From NCBI RefSeq assembly GCF_030409305.1, contig NZ_JAUFPQ010000023.1:1-64000 (forward strand): a stretch of DNA of 64,000 bases, given 5' to 3'. Made by a program: the position numbers and the translations under genes. Shown one piece after another: positions 1-9,213 of the stretch (its first letter is position 1; the number at the start of each line of letters is the position of its first letter). The notes below the pieces were generated by a model. It was given only the letters and a program-made list of their open reading frames with translations, had not been told where the DNA came from and ran no database searches. This DNA is from Halomonas maura. GTDB lineage: Bacteria > Pseudomonadota > Gammaproteobacteria > Pseudomonadales > Halomonadaceae.

Positions 1-312
1 GCAGTTGCGGCAGCGGCCGCAGGCGATGTTGAACGGCACCGAGACCAGGTCGCCCGGGCGGAGGAATTCGACGTCGCGGCCGGCTTCGACGACCACGCCG
101 GTGATCTCGTGGCCCAGCACCAGGCCGGAAGGCGCAGTGGTGCGGCCGCGCACCATGTGCTGGTCGCTGCCGCAGATGTTGGTGGTGACCACCTTGAGGA
201 TCACGCCGTGCTCGCACTTGCGGTTGCCGAGGGCGAGTTCCGGATAGGCGATGGATTCGACGGCGACTTCACCGGGGCCCTTGTAGACGACACCGCGGTT
301 GGCTGTGCTCAT
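1..312 (-). CDS. fdhA: Glutathione-independent formaldehyde dehydrogenase, N-terminal part (cut by window edge)
   Basis: The first 104 residues of a zinc-dependent medium-chain dehydrogenase are visible; the rest lies outside the window. The start is the ATG at 312. The N-terminus (MSTANRGVVYKGPG), the zinc-site stretch NICGSDQHMVRG, the GHEITG motif and the structural-zinc start CGRCRNC match the Pseudomonas putida FdhA family, which oxidises formaldehyde to formate with NAD+ and needs no glutathione. It faces away from the BCCT transporter. The neighbouring betaine genes suggest it removes formaldehyde released by betaine or dimethylglycine demethylation (inference). A related zinc alcohol dehydrogenase is the main alternative. 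Confidence 0.85.
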   Translation of the reverse strand, partial: MSTANRGVVYKGPGEVAVESIAYPELALGNRKCEHGVILKVVTTNICGSDQHMVRGRTTAPSGLVLGHEITGVVVEAGRDVEFLRPGDLVSVPFNIACGRCRNC

Positions 313-556
313 GGCTGGCTTCCTTGGAGGTTTGTTGTAGGGGGCGGTGGCTACACCACCGCTCCCCGACGATAGCCCTTCCACTCGACCGGAGTGTTCC
401 GAGCGAGTCACCGCCATGCCAATTCGAGACATCTCCCCCGCCTTGGTGGCGCTGCGTATCCCGAGGTCGCTCTCACGACAGCCCCCCCTGTCGGCTGCGC
501 CAAGAATGTTCGGCGTCGCCTCCGGGCGATGCGACAACAACAACAGAGGACCTCGC

Positions 557-2131
557 ATGACGCATGACGACGACCCCATCCTGACCCCCGGGCAGGACAA
601 CAAGCAGATCCTGGGGCTGGATTTCCACAACCCCGTCTTTCCGCTCTCCGCCCTGGCCATCCTGGCCTTCATTCTCTACGCCCTGATCTACCCCGACCTC
701 GCCAACACCCAGCTGACGGCGGCCCGCGGCTTCGCCATCGAGCACTTCGACTGGCTGTTCATGATCGCCGGCAACGTCTTCGTGATCCTGTGCCTGGCGC
801 TGATCGTGATGCCCCTGGGGCGCATCCGCCTGGGCGGCCAAAGCGCCCGTCCCGAGCACTCCACGGTCTCCTGGTTCAGCATGCTGTTCGCCGCCGGCAT
901 GGGCATCGGCCTGATGTTCTGGAGCGTGGCCGAGCCGGTCGCCTACTACACCGACTGGTACGGCACCCCGCTGAATGCCGCCGCCGGCACCCCCGAGGGC
1001 GCCCGTGCCGCCATCGGCGCGACCATGTTCCACTGGGGCCTGCACCCCTGGGCCATCTATGCCGTGGTCGGGCTTTCGCTGGCCTTCTTCGCCTACAACC
1101 GCGGGCTGCCGCTGACCCTGCGCTCGGCCTTCACGCCGCTGCTCGGCGAGCGGGTGCGCGGCTGGCTCGGCCACGTGATCGATATCGTCGCGGTGCTCTC
1201 CACCATCTTCGGCCTGGCCACCTCGCTGGGCTTCGGCGCCTCCCAGGCCGCCGGCGGCCTCAACTACCTGTTCGACGTGCCCAACACCCTGGGCACCCAG
1301 ATCGCCATCATCGTGGGCGTCACCGCCGTGGCGCTGTTCTCGGTGTGGCGCGGCATCGACGGCGGCGTGAAGCTGTTCTCGAACATCAACATGGTGATCG
1401 CCCTGGCCCTGCTGCTGTTCGTGGTGCTGACCGGCTCCACCCTGATGTTCGTCAACGGCCTGTGGGACACCACCCTGGCGTACGCCAGCCATATCCTGCC
1501 GCTGTCCAACTGGATCGGCCGCGAGGATTCGACCTGGTTCCACGGCTGGACGGTGTTCTATTGGGCCTGGTGGATCTCCTGGTCGCCCTTCGTCGGCATG
1601 TTCATCGCCCGGGTGTCCCGCGGGCGCACCGTGCGCGAGTTTCTGATGGCGGTGCTGCTGGTGCCCACCCTGGTCACCATCGTGTGGATGACCGCCTTCG
1701 GCGGCAACGCCCTGGCCCAGTCCGCGAACGGCGTCGGCGCCCTGGCCGACGGCATCGGCGAGGTCTCGCTGGCGATGTTCCAGATGCTCGAACACCTGCC
1801 GCTGACCACCCTCACCTCCACCATGGCCATCGTGCTGGTACTGGTGTTCTTCATCACCTCGTCCGACTCCGGCTCCCTGGTGATCGACAACATCACCGCC
1901 GGGGGCAAGGTCGACGCCCCGCGCAGCCAGCGGGTCTTCTGGGCCACCCTGGAGGGCGTGATCGCCGGCATCCTGCTCTACGGCGGCGGTGACAAGGCGC
2001 TCGGCGCCCTCCAGGCGGGGGCCGTGGCCACCGGCCTGCCGTTCACCGTGATCCTGCTGGTGATGTGCGTGGGCCTGGTGAAGAGCCTGCGGGAGGAACA
2101 TCGCAACCTGGGACTGGCCCAGGCCGCCTGA
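557..2131 (+). CDS. BCCT-family betaine/carnitine/choline transporter
   Basis: A 524-residue secondary transporter with about 12 hydrophobic segments. The family signature runs through MFHWGLHPWAIYA and RGLPLTLRSAF, with the tryptophan-rich substrate segment FYWAWWISWSPFVGMF and the following RGRTVREF. The start is the ATG at 557, preceded by AGAGGA; an open frame extends upstream to 347 without a good ribosome site. The cytosolic C-terminus after the last helix is only about 20 residues, so the long osmosensory tail of BetP-type carriers is absent. That and its place next to the dgc operon suggest uptake of betaine as a nutrient more than osmotic control (inference). The exact substrate cannot be read from sequence. 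Confidence 0.92.
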   Translation: MTHDDDPILTPGQDNKQILGLDFHNPVFPLSALAILAFILYALIYPDLANTQLTAARGFAIEHFDWLFMIAGNVFVILCLALIVMPLGRIRLGGQSARPEHSTVSWFSMLFAAGMGIGLMFWSVAEPVAYYTDWYGTPLNAAAGTPEGARAAIGATMFHWGLHPWAIYAVVGLSLAFFAYNRGLPLTLRSAFTPLLGERVRGWLGHVIDIVAVLSTIFGLATSLGFGASQAAGGLNYLFDVPNTLGTQIAIIVGVTAVALFSVWRGIDGGVKLFSNINMVIALALLLFVVLTGSTLMFVNGLWDTTLAYASHILPLSNWIGREDSTWFHGWTVFYWAWWISWSPFVGMFIARVSRGRTVREFLMAVLLVPTLVTIVWMTAFGGNALAQSANGVGALADGIGEVSLAMFQMLEHLPLTTLTSTMAIVLVLVFFITSSDSGSLVIDNITAGGKVDAPRSQRVFWATLEGVIAGILLYGGGDKALGALQAGAVATGLPFTVILLVMCVGLVKSLREEHRNLGLAQAA

Positions 2132-2148
2132 CCCAGCCCCCTGCGACG

Positions 2149-2178
2149 CGACGCCCCCGGCCCTAGCCGGGGGCGTCG
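2149..2178 (+). terminator. Rho-independent terminator after the BCCT gene
   Basis: A perfect 13-bp stem (CGACGCCCCCGGC paired with GCCGGGGGCGTCG) with a CCTA loop lies 18 bp after the transporter stop and is followed by TCGTTTG. Confidence 0.8.
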
Positions 2179-2381
2179 TCGTTTGACGGCGCCCCCAAGC
2201 CGATCCCCGTCCGGCAAAATCCCTGCCGAGGGCTCGACCTCGGGGGGGTCGACGGGGCATGGTAGGACTTCCCGTCCGGGCCAACGCCCGGAAAGCGGCC
2301 TCGCCCCCGTGCCGGGCGCCGACCGCGGAAACTTGACCCGACCGAACGTTCATGGCCACCCACGCCAAGGAGATACCACCG

Positions 2382-2915
2382 ATGCCGAACCCTGTCGCCC
2401 GCCGCCTGTGCCTGACCGGCCTGCTGTCGCTGCTGGCCCTGGCCCCCAACGCTTTCGCCCAGCAGGCCTCGTCGGAGCAGGCCCGTACCGATATCACCAC
2501 CGAGCAGTTCGATGACTGGGAGGTGGTCTGCCCGAGCGACAGCAGCCAGGGCAACTGCACCATGAACCAGGTGGTCACCAACGCCGACAGCGACCAGCCC
2601 ATGATGCGGGTGGTGGTCGCCTACCCGCCGCAGCTCGAGGGTCGCCCGGCGATGACCTTCCTGCTGCCGCTCGGCGTGCGCCTCGCGCCCGGCCTGCAGC
2701 TGAGCGCGGGCAGCGCCCAGCCGGCCCAGTTCCCCTACCAGGTCTGCCTGCAGCAGGGCTGCCGCGCCGACCTGCCGGTGGAACCGGCGCTGCTCCAGGC
2801 GCTGCGCTCCGGCAGCAACGCGACCCTGAGCCTGGTCGGCCCGCGGGGCAACCGCATGGACCTGGACATCTCCCTGATGGGCTTCACCGATGCCAACCAG
2901 CGGATCGCCCCCTGA
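2382..2915 (+). CDS. Secreted invasion-associated locus B (IalB) family protein
   Basis: A 177-residue protein with a clear signal peptide (cleavage expected near AFA-QQ, residue 26), then a compact domain with WEVVCP near residue 47 and paired cysteines (VCPSD..GNC and VCLQQGC), as in the IalB family (PF06776). The start is the ATG at 2382 with AAGGAG nine bases upstream; an earlier in-frame ATG at 2352 lacks this. The family is named for a Bartonella invasion protein but is common in free-living proteobacteria, where its role is unknown. Nothing here suggests pathogenesis. It is a single-gene unit between two terminators, convergent with the etf genes. Confidence 0.8.
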   Translation: MPNPVARRLCLTGLLSLLALAPNAFAQQASSEQARTDITTEQFDDWEVVCPSDSSQGNCTMNQVVTNADSDQPMMRVVVAYPPQLEGRPAMTFLLPLGVRLAPGLQLSAGSAQPAQFPYQVCLQQGCRADLPVEPALLQALRSGSNATLSLVGPRGNRMDLDISLMGFTDANQRIAP

Positions 2916-2939
2916 CGGCGACGCCACCGCCCCAACGCG

Positions 2940-2966
2940 AAAGCCCCGGCACCAGGCCGGGGCTTT
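2940..2966. terminator. Bidirectional terminator between the ialB-like gene and etfB
   Basis: An 11-bp perfect stem (AAAGCCCCGGC with GCCGGGGCTTT) and a five-base loop sit between two convergent genes. The A and T ends of the stem can serve either strand. Confidence 0.85.
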
Positions 2967-2992
2967 GCATTGCGATCGCGGACAGCCGGCGC

Positions 2993-3796
2993 CTAGCGCA
3001 GCACGCCCTCCTCCTTGAGCAGCTTGAAGATGGCCGCGGCACCCTCCTCCGGCGCGACATCGGTGAGCACCTGTCCCCCGCCACCCTCGGCCTTGGCCGC
3101 GGCGGCCTTGAAGCGATCTCGGGCCGAGGCGGCCTTGACGATCTTCAGGCGCTTGGGCCGCTTGCGCGCCGGCTGGGCCTGCCACTGGGCCAGGTCGGCG
3201 TCGTCCATCACCGCGGCCGCCTGGACCTCCAGGCGACCACGCCGGGCCGGGCCATAGGCGCTCTGGCGCGGGGCCGGTGCCGCCGCGTCGACGGTGACGA
3301 TGGCCGGCAGACGCACCTGGAGCCGGCGACGCTGACCCCGCGGGAGGGCCTGCAGCAGCGTGGCGACGCCCTCGGTGACATCTTCCACGGCCGCCAGGCC
3401 ACTGACCAGCGGCCAGCCCAGGCGCTCGGCGAGCAGGTAGGGCAGCAGGCCCGAGCCCTCGCCCTGCTCGGCCCGCTCGCCGGCGATCACCAGCTGCGGC
3501 CCCGCCGCCTCGAGTGACTCGGCCACGGCGGGCAGCACGTCGGCCCCGACGGGCTGCTCGAGCAGCGAGAGGGAATCGAAACCCATGCCCAGGTAGCCAC
3601 GCAGGGCTGCTTCGCTGCCCTCGTCGAGGCGGCCGGCGTGCAGCAGCTCGACCTCGGCGCTCGTCAGGCTGCGCGCCAGCTCCACCGCGCGGGCATCCTG
3701 GTCGGCGCGCCGACCGCGCCCGGTCAGCGGATGTCGCCCCACGGAGACCAGCACGGTCACCGCGAGTGATCCGTTGTGATGAGACTCAGGCCGCAT
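2993..3796 (-). CDS. etfB: Electron transfer flavoprotein beta subunit (FixA-like) of the dimethylglycine pathway
   Basis: A 267-residue EtfB/FixA-type protein. The AANH-like fold is visible in VTVLVSVGRHPLTG and the QLVIAGERAEQGEGSGLLPYLLAERLG region, where canonical EtfB has the AMP-binding segment. The start is the ATG at 3796 after GGGAGGAG; it overlaps the end of etfA by 11 bp, so the two are translationally coupled. The operon order etfA-etfB after dgcB matches the Pseudomonas aeruginosa betaine locus, where this pair is thought to take electrons from dimethylglycine oxidation. The sequence is diverged from housekeeping EtfB, so a specialised partner is likely. Confidence 0.85.
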   Translation of the reverse strand: MRPESHHNGSLAVTVLVSVGRHPLTGRGRRADQDARAVELARSLTSAEVELLHAGRLDEGSEAALRGYLGMGFDSLSLLEQPVGADVLPAVAESLEAAGPQLVIAGERAEQGEGSGLLPYLLAERLGWPLVSGLAAVEDVTEGVATLLQALPRGQRRRLQVRLPAIVTVDAAAPAPRQSAYGPARRGRLEVQAAAVMDDADLAQWQAQPARKRPKRLKIVKAASARDRFKAAAAKAEGGGGQVLTDVAPEEGAAAIFKLLKEEGVLR

Positions 3797-5054
3797 TGCG
3801 CTTCTCCTCCCTTGACTGCTCCACCAGGGCCACCAGGGCCTCGAGCACCTTGGCCGAGTCACCGATCACCGCCAGGTCGGCACGCTTGATCATGTCGCAG
3901 CCGGGATCCATGTTGATGGCCACCACCTTGTCGCAGGTCTGGATGCCCTGGAGGTGCTGGATGGCCCCGCTGATGCCCACCGCCACGTAGACCCGGGCGG
4001 TGACCCAGGTGCCGGTGGCCCCGACCTGCCGGTCGCGGGCCATGAAGCCATCGTCCACGGCCACCCGCGACGCCCCCTCCGTCGCCCCGAGCACCTCGGC
4101 GGCATGATGGAAGCCATCCCAGTCACGCACGCCGTTGCCGGCGGAGAGGATGAACTCGGCCTCCGACAGCGCCACGCCGGCGGGGTCGACCGCCACCTGA
4201 CCGAGATCCTGAATGCGCGACAGCTGGGAGGGCAGGACCTCGGGCAGCGCCAGGGGCTCGGCGGCATGGCGCGTCTCGCTGACCGGTTCGGCACACTCGG
4301 CCAGGGCCAGCACCAGGCGGGGCATGGCCCTCTGGAAATCCACGGTGCCCGCCGCCCCGCGGGCGGTGCAGCGCCAGCCCATGGCGGCCTCGTCGTCGGC
4401 CTCGAGCTGCCAGACGCCGGTGGCCGGACGCTCGCCGAGCCGGGCCGCCAGGCGCCGCCCGAGGTCGGCACCGCCCAGCTTGGAATCCGGCAGCAGCCAG
4501 TGCCGCGGCATCCAGGCCCGGTCCATGGCGACCAGCGCGCCGAGACGGGCCTCGGGGGCGAAGCCATCGACCTCGGCCCCGGTGAGGTGCAGCAGGCGAT
4601 CGACACCGGCCCCCTCGAAGTCATCCTCCTTGTGCTCACCGAAGACCACGGCCAGCACCGCCCCGCGAGCCGCCGGGTCGGCATCGGCCAGCTGGCGGGC
4701 CAGCCCCAGCAGGTCACGGTCGTGACCGGTCAGGCGACCGCCGGCCATGTCCGGCACCACCGCGACCAGGAAGGCCGGCGATTCGATCTCGACCAGCGGC
4801 TTGCTCTGTGCGGCCGACTTGGCGGCCCCGCCGCCACCGGCGCCCTGCTGGACGCCGCTGCGGTCGATGCGCTTGAGGCCATTGGGGCCCATGAAGCCCA
4901 CCGCATGCGGGTTCCTGCGGATCAGGCCCGCAGGCCCCATCCACTCGCTGGCCGCGCCCTGGCCGAGCTCGGCCAGGACTTCCAGGTGCTGCGGGTGCAG
5001 CCGGTTGCGGGCGATCCACTCCTTGCGCGGATCGCGACGGACGATATCGCTCAT
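3786..5054 (-). CDS. etfA: Electron transfer flavoprotein alpha subunit (FixB-like) with N-terminal extension
   Basis: A 422-residue protein whose C-terminal third is the classic EtfA FAD domain: residues reading GATGTWVTARVYVAVGISGA, then GIQTCDKVVAINMDP and ADLAVIGD. About 95 residues precede the usual N-terminal domain, including NPHAVGFMGPNGLKRIDRSG and a Gly/Ala-rich linker; ordinary EtfA is about 310-320 residues. The start ATG at 5054 overlaps the dgcB stop by one base. Together with EtfB it probably carries electrons between DgcA and the membrane-bound iron-sulphur protein DgcB (inference from gene order). The extension may mediate that docking. Confidence 0.87.
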   Translation of the reverse strand: MSDIVRRDPRKEWIARNRLHPQHLEVLAELGQGAASEWMGPAGLIRRNPHAVGFMGPNGLKRIDRSGVQQGAGGGGAAKSAAQSKPLVEIESPAFLVAVVPDMAGGRLTGHDRDLLGLARQLADADPAARGAVLAVVFGEHKEDDFEGAGVDRLLHLTGAEVDGFAPEARLGALVAMDRAWMPRHWLLPDSKLGGADLGRRLAARLGERPATGVWQLEADDEAAMGWRCTARGAAGTVDFQRAMPRLVLALAECAEPVSETRHAAEPLALPEVLPSQLSRIQDLGQVAVDPAGVALSEAEFILSAGNGVRDWDGFHHAAEVLGATEGASRVAVDDGFMARDRQVGATGTWVTARVYVAVGISGAIQHLQGIQTCDKVVAINMDPGCDMIKRADLAVIGDSAKVLEALVALVEQSREEKRNAA

Positions 5055-7027
5055 CACGCCACCTCCACGGCCTGGGGCCGATTCGATGATTGCTGGGCCG
5101 CACCGGCGGACGCCTCGGGCGCCTCGGTCAGCGCATTGGCGACCAGTTCGGCGATGTCACGCACCTCGGCGGTGGCGTCGACCACGCCCTCGAGCATCGC
5201 GGTGCACTGCGGGCAGCCCACCGCCACCAGCTCGGCGCCGGTCTCGCCCACGTCCTTCATGCGCATGTCGGGAATCCGCCGCTCACCGGGGATGTCGGTG
5301 ATCGGCGCGCCGCCGCCGCCGCCGCAGCAGCGGGAACGGAAGCCGGAGCGCTCCATCTCGGCGACCTCGATGCCGAGCGCCTTGAGCACGTTGCGCGGCG
5401 CCTCGTACTCACCGTTGTAGCGGCCCAGGTAGCAGGGATCGTGGTAGGTCACGCCGCCGCCCTTCCAGGGCTTGAAGTGCAGGCGACCGGCCTCGTAGAG
5501 CTCGGCGATGTAGGTGCTGTGGTGACGCACCTCGTAGTGGCCGCCCAGCTCGCCGTATTCGTTGCCGAGCACGTGGAAGCTGTGCGGGTCGCAGGTGACG
5601 ATGCGCTGGAAGCGGTACTTGGCCAGGGTGGCGATATTGCGCTTGGCCAGGCTCTGGAAGGTCGCCTCGTCGCCCAGGCGGCGGGCCACGTCACCACTGT
5701 CACGCTCCTCGTTGCCGAGCACCGCGAAATCGACGTCGGCGGCGCGCAGCACCTTGACCAGCGAGCGCAGCGTGCGCTGGTTGCGCATGTCATAGGCCCC
5801 GTCGCCCAGCCACAGCAGCACGTCGACCTGCTGCAGGTCCGCCATCAGCGGCAGTTCCAGGTCGGCGGCCCAGTGCATCCGCGCACCGGGGTCGAAACCG
5901 CCGGGGTTGTCGGTGGCGATCAGGTTGTCGAGGACCTCGGCGCCCTTGTTGGGCGTGTTGCCGTGTTCCAGGGTCAGGAAGCGACGCATGTCGACGATGG
6001 CATCGACGTGCTCGATCATCATCGGGCACTCCTCGACGCAGGCCCGGCAGGTGGTGCAGGACCACAGGGTCTCGGCGTCCACCAGGGCCTTGCCCTCCCG
6101 CGCCACGATGGGGCCATGGGCACTGCCCTGGTGCTCGCCCACCGGCTGGCCGGGATAGGGGCTGCCGGCGTAGGCGGCATCGCTGCCCCCGGCCATGCCC
6201 ACCACCATGTCCTGGATCAGCTTCTTGGGATTGAGCGGCTGACCGGCGGCGAAGGCCGGGCACATGGCCTCGCAGCGACCGCACTGCACGCAGGCATCGA
6301 AGCCCAGCAGCTGGTTCCAGGTGAAGTCGCTGGGCGTCTCGACGCCCAGCGGCGCCTCGGGATCGTCCAGGTCCAGGGCCTTGAGGCCGGTCGAGCGGTT
6401 GCCCTCGCCGAAACGCTCGGCGCGACGGTGGAAGGCCAGGTGCAGGGCGCCGGCGAAGGCATGCTTCATGGGCCCGCCCCAGGTCATGCCGAAGAACATC
6501 TCGCCCAGGCCCCAGACCAGTACGGCACTGAGGACCAGCGCCACGACCCAGCCGCCGAAGTCCTCGGGCAGCAGGCCCACGGCGGGCAGGGTGACGGCGA
6601 AGACGCTCAGCGAGAAGGCCATCAGGCTCTTCGGCAGCCGCATCCACGGACCCTTGGAGAGCCGTGACGGCGGGTTGCGACGCCGCCGGGCCACGAAGCA
6701 GCTGCCGACGAACATGGTCGCGCTGGCCGCCAGCAGCAGCCAGCCGAGCACGCCCTCGGCCAGGCCCAGGCCATGCACCAGGATCATCAGTGCCGCCGCG
6801 GCGACGAAACCGCCGGCGGTGGCCACGTGGGTGTTGGACATCACCTTGTCGCGGCCCACCACGTGGTGGAGGTCCACCAGGTAGCGCCGCGGCATCGCGG
6901 CGAGCCCCTTGAGCAGGGGGACCCGGGCGGGACGCCCCTGGCGCCACAGGCGGACACGCCGCCCGGCGCCGATCACCGCCAGCGCGAGCGCGGCGGCGAT
7001 CAGGATCGGCAGGAGGGTATCGAGCAT
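5054..7027 (-). CDS. dgcB: Membrane iron-sulphur oxidoreductase DgcB (dimethylglycine catabolism)
   Basis: A 657-residue protein with hydrophobic helices in the first ~190 residues, two [4Fe-4S] ferredoxin motifs (CVQCGRCEAMCP and CTTCRACVEECP) around residues 250-350, and C-terminal CCG/heterodisulfide-reductase-type motifs (HDPCYLGR, RCCGGGGGA, GCPQC). This architecture is that of quinone-directed electron carriers paired with ETF. The start ATG at 7027 follows GAGGTGAG. In Pseudomonas dgcA and dgcB are both required for dimethylglycine use. Here it probably passes electrons between the DgcA/ETF pair and the quinone pool; the direction of flow is inference. Confidence 0.93.
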   Translation of the reverse strand: MLDTLLPILIAAALALAVIGAGRRVRLWRQGRPARVPLLKGLAAMPRRYLVDLHHVVGRDKVMSNTHVATAGGFVAAAALMILVHGLGLAEGVLGWLLLAASATMFVGSCFVARRRRNPPSRLSKGPWMRLPKSLMAFSLSVFAVTLPAVGLLPEDFGGWVVALVLSAVLVWGLGEMFFGMTWGGPMKHAFAGALHLAFHRRAERFGEGNRSTGLKALDLDDPEAPLGVETPSDFTWNQLLGFDACVQCGRCEAMCPAFAAGQPLNPKKLIQDMVVGMAGGSDAAYAGSPYPGQPVGEHQGSAHGPIVAREGKALVDAETLWSCTTCRACVEECPMMIEHVDAIVDMRRFLTLEHGNTPNKGAEVLDNLIATDNPGGFDPGARMHWAADLELPLMADLQQVDVLLWLGDGAYDMRNQRTLRSLVKVLRAADVDFAVLGNEERDSGDVARRLGDEATFQSLAKRNIATLAKYRFQRIVTCDPHSFHVLGNEYGELGGHYEVRHHSTYIAELYEAGRLHFKPWKGGGVTYHDPCYLGRYNGEYEAPRNVLKALGIEVAEMERSGFRSRCCGGGGGAPITDIPGERRIPDMRMKDVGETGAELVAVGCPQCTAMLEGVVDATAEVRDIAELVANALTEAPEASAGAAQQSSNRPQAVEVA

Positions 7028-7128
7028 CTCGGCTCACCTCGCAATCTTGGAATTGTTGGGCGACCCGGTCATGGTCGACCGGGCCGCTGGGACCACTGAC
7101 GGGCGTCAGGCGCCGCGTCCGCGCTCGC

Positions 7129-9201
7129 CTAGAAGTCCTTGCAGAGACGCAGGGCGTCGTAGATCGCCGCATGGGTGTTGCGCGGCGCGCTGCAGTCACC
7201 GAGCCGGAACAGCAGCGGCCCCTCGCCCTCCTCGCTCAGGCTCGGCTGGGGCTGGATGGCGTAGAGCGCCTCCAGATCCACCTGGCCCTTGTTGCGGGAC
7301 TGGGGCTTCAGGGCGTAGTAGAGCGCCTCGTCGGGACGCACGCCGTTCTCCACCACCACCTGATCGACCACGCGCTCCTCCTGGGTGCCGGTGTACTCGT
7401 TCTCGAGCACCGCCACCAGCGAGTCGCCCTCCCGGTAGACCTTGTGCAGCATCAGGTCGGAGGTCATGATCACCTCCTTCTGGTAGAGGCTGCGGTAGTA
7501 GGTCGGGAAGGTGGTGCCGCCCACCGCCGCGCCGGGCTTGATATCGTCGGTGACGATCTCGACCTTGGCGCCCTTGTCGGCCAGATAGTCCGCCGCGGAC
7601 ATGCCGGAGAACTCGCACAGGGCGTCGTAGATCAACACGTTCTTGCCCGGCTCGACGCGGCCGTCGAGGATGTCCCAGGTGCTGACCACCAGGCTCTCCT
7701 CGGCGTTCTCCGAATAGCCCCACTCGGGATACTGCTCCAGATAGGGCCGGCCGCCGGTGGCCAGCACCACGATGTCCGGGCGCAGATCGAGGATGGTGGC
7801 CTCGTCGGCACGGGTGCCGAGGCGCTGGTCGACGCCGAGGCGCGCCAGCTCGAGCTGGTACCAGCGGGTGATGCCGGCGATCTGGTCACGCTGCGGGGCC
7901 TTGGCGGCGGTGGTGATCTGCCCGCCCAGTGCCTCGGAGGCCTCGAACAGGGTGACCTCGTGGCCACGCTCGGCGGCCACGCGGGCCGCCTCCATGCCGC
8001 CGGGGCCACCGCCGACCACCACGACCTTGCGCTTCGGCCCCTCGGAGGGCTCGATGATGTGCGGCAGGCCCATGTACTCCCGGGAGGTGGCGGCGTTCTG
8101 GATGCACAGCACGTCCAGGCCCTGGTACTGGCGGTCGATGCAGTAGTTGGCACCGACGCACTGCTTGATCTGGTCGACCTGGTCCATCTTGATCTTGGCG
8201 ATCAGGTGCGGGTCGGCGATGTGCGCCCGTGTCATGCCCACCAGGTCCACGTAGCCGCCCTCGAGAATGCGCTCGGCCTGGTTGGGGTCCTTGATGTTCT
8301 GGGCGTGGATGACCGGCGCCTTGACCACTTCCTTGATGCCGGCGGCCAGATGCAGGAAGGGCTCCGGCGGGAAGGACATGTTGGGGATGACGTTGGCCAG
8401 GGTGTCATGGGTATCGCAGCCCGAGCCGACCACGCCGAAGAAGTCGAGCTGGCCGGTGGCGTCGTAGTAGGCGGCGATCTGCTTCATGTCATCGTGGGAC
8501 AGGCCATCCGGATGGAACTCGTCGCCACAGATGCGCAAGCCGACCACGAAGTCGTCGCCGACCTCGGCGCGCACCGCCTTGAGCACCTCCATGCCGAAGC
8601 GCATGCGGTTCTCGAAACTGCCGCCCCACTGATCCTCGCGCTTGTTGACTCGCGGGCTCCAGAACTGGTCGATCAGGTGCTGGTGCACGGCGGACAGCTC
8701 GACGCCGTCCAGGCCGCCTTCCTTCGCCCGGCGCGCGGCCTGGGCGAAGTCACCGATGATGCGCCAGATTTCCTCCTCCTCGATGGTCTTGCAGGTCGAG
8801 CGGTGGACCGGCTCGCGGATGCCGGACGGCGACAGCAGGGTCGACCAGTCGAAGCCGTCCCAGCGCGAGCGCCGCCCCATGTGGGTGATCTGGATCATGA
8901 TCTTGCCGCCATGCTTGTGCACGGCGTCGGCCAGATTCTGGAAGTGCGGGATGATGCGGTCGGTGGAGAGATTGACCGAGCTCCACCAGCCCTGGGGGCT
9001 ATCGATGGAGACCACCGAGGAGCCGCCACAGATGGCCAGGCCCACGCCGCCCTTGGCCTTCTCCTCGTAGTACTTGACGTAGCGGTCGGTGGTCATGCCG
9101 CCATCGGTGGCATAGACCTCGGCATGGGCGGTGCTGACCACGCGGTTGCGGATGGTCAGGTTGCCGATCTGGATCGGCTGGAAGATCGCGTCGAATGCCA
9201 T
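7129..9201 (-). CDS. dgcA: Dimethylglycine dehydrogenase/demethylase DgcA
   Basis: A 690-residue flavoprotein of the trimethylamine-dehydrogenase/2,4-dienoyl-CoA-reductase family: an FMN TIM barrel (residues 1-370; LTIRNRVVSTAHAEVYA, SPRVNKREDQWGGSFENRMR), a cysteine cluster near residue 350-370, and a dinucleotide-binding domain (VVVVGGGPGGMEAARVAAE). It converts dimethylglycine to sarcosine with release of formaldehyde. In the cluster segment (CVGANYC then a cysteine 12 residues on) the second of the four cysteines seen in trimethylamine dehydrogenase is alanine. dgcB begins 101 bp downstream, and the upstream gene ends 12 bp before this one. Start chosen at 9201, after a GGAGG. Confidence 0.93.
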   Translation of the reverse strand: MAFDAIFQPIQIGNLTIRNRVVSTAHAEVYATDGGMTTDRYVKYYEEKAKGGVGLAICGGSSVVSIDSPQGWWSSVNLSTDRIIPHFQNLADAVHKHGGKIMIQITHMGRRSRWDGFDWSTLLSPSGIREPVHRSTCKTIEEEEIWRIIGDFAQAARRAKEGGLDGVELSAVHQHLIDQFWSPRVNKREDQWGGSFENRMRFGMEVLKAVRAEVGDDFVVGLRICGDEFHPDGLSHDDMKQIAAYYDATGQLDFFGVVGSGCDTHDTLANVIPNMSFPPEPFLHLAAGIKEVVKAPVIHAQNIKDPNQAERILEGGYVDLVGMTRAHIADPHLIAKIKMDQVDQIKQCVGANYCIDRQYQGLDVLCIQNAATSREYMGLPHIIEPSEGPKRKVVVVGGGPGGMEAARVAAERGHEVTLFEASEALGGQITTAAKAPQRDQIAGITRWYQLELARLGVDQRLGTRADEATILDLRPDIVVLATGGRPYLEQYPEWGYSENAEESLVVSTWDILDGRVEPGKNVLIYDALCEFSGMSAADYLADKGAKVEIVTDDIKPGAAVGGTTFPTYYRSLYQKEVIMTSDLMLHKVYREGDSLVAVLENEYTGTQEERVVDQVVVENGVRPDEALYYALKPQSRNKGQVDLEALYAIQPQPSLSEEGEGPLLFRLGDCSAPRNTHAAIYDALRLCKDF

Positions 9202-9213
9202 GGTAATGCCTCC

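Noticed and set aside
473..2602. A 709-codon open frame on the minus strand
   Set aside because: It is antisense to the BCCT gene and its translation is low-complexity (H, Q, G, A, R rich), a common shadow in high-GC DNA.
2382..2915. Virulence (invasion) factor
   Set aside because: The IalB family name comes from Bartonella; members are common in environmental bacteria, and nothing else here suggests virulence.
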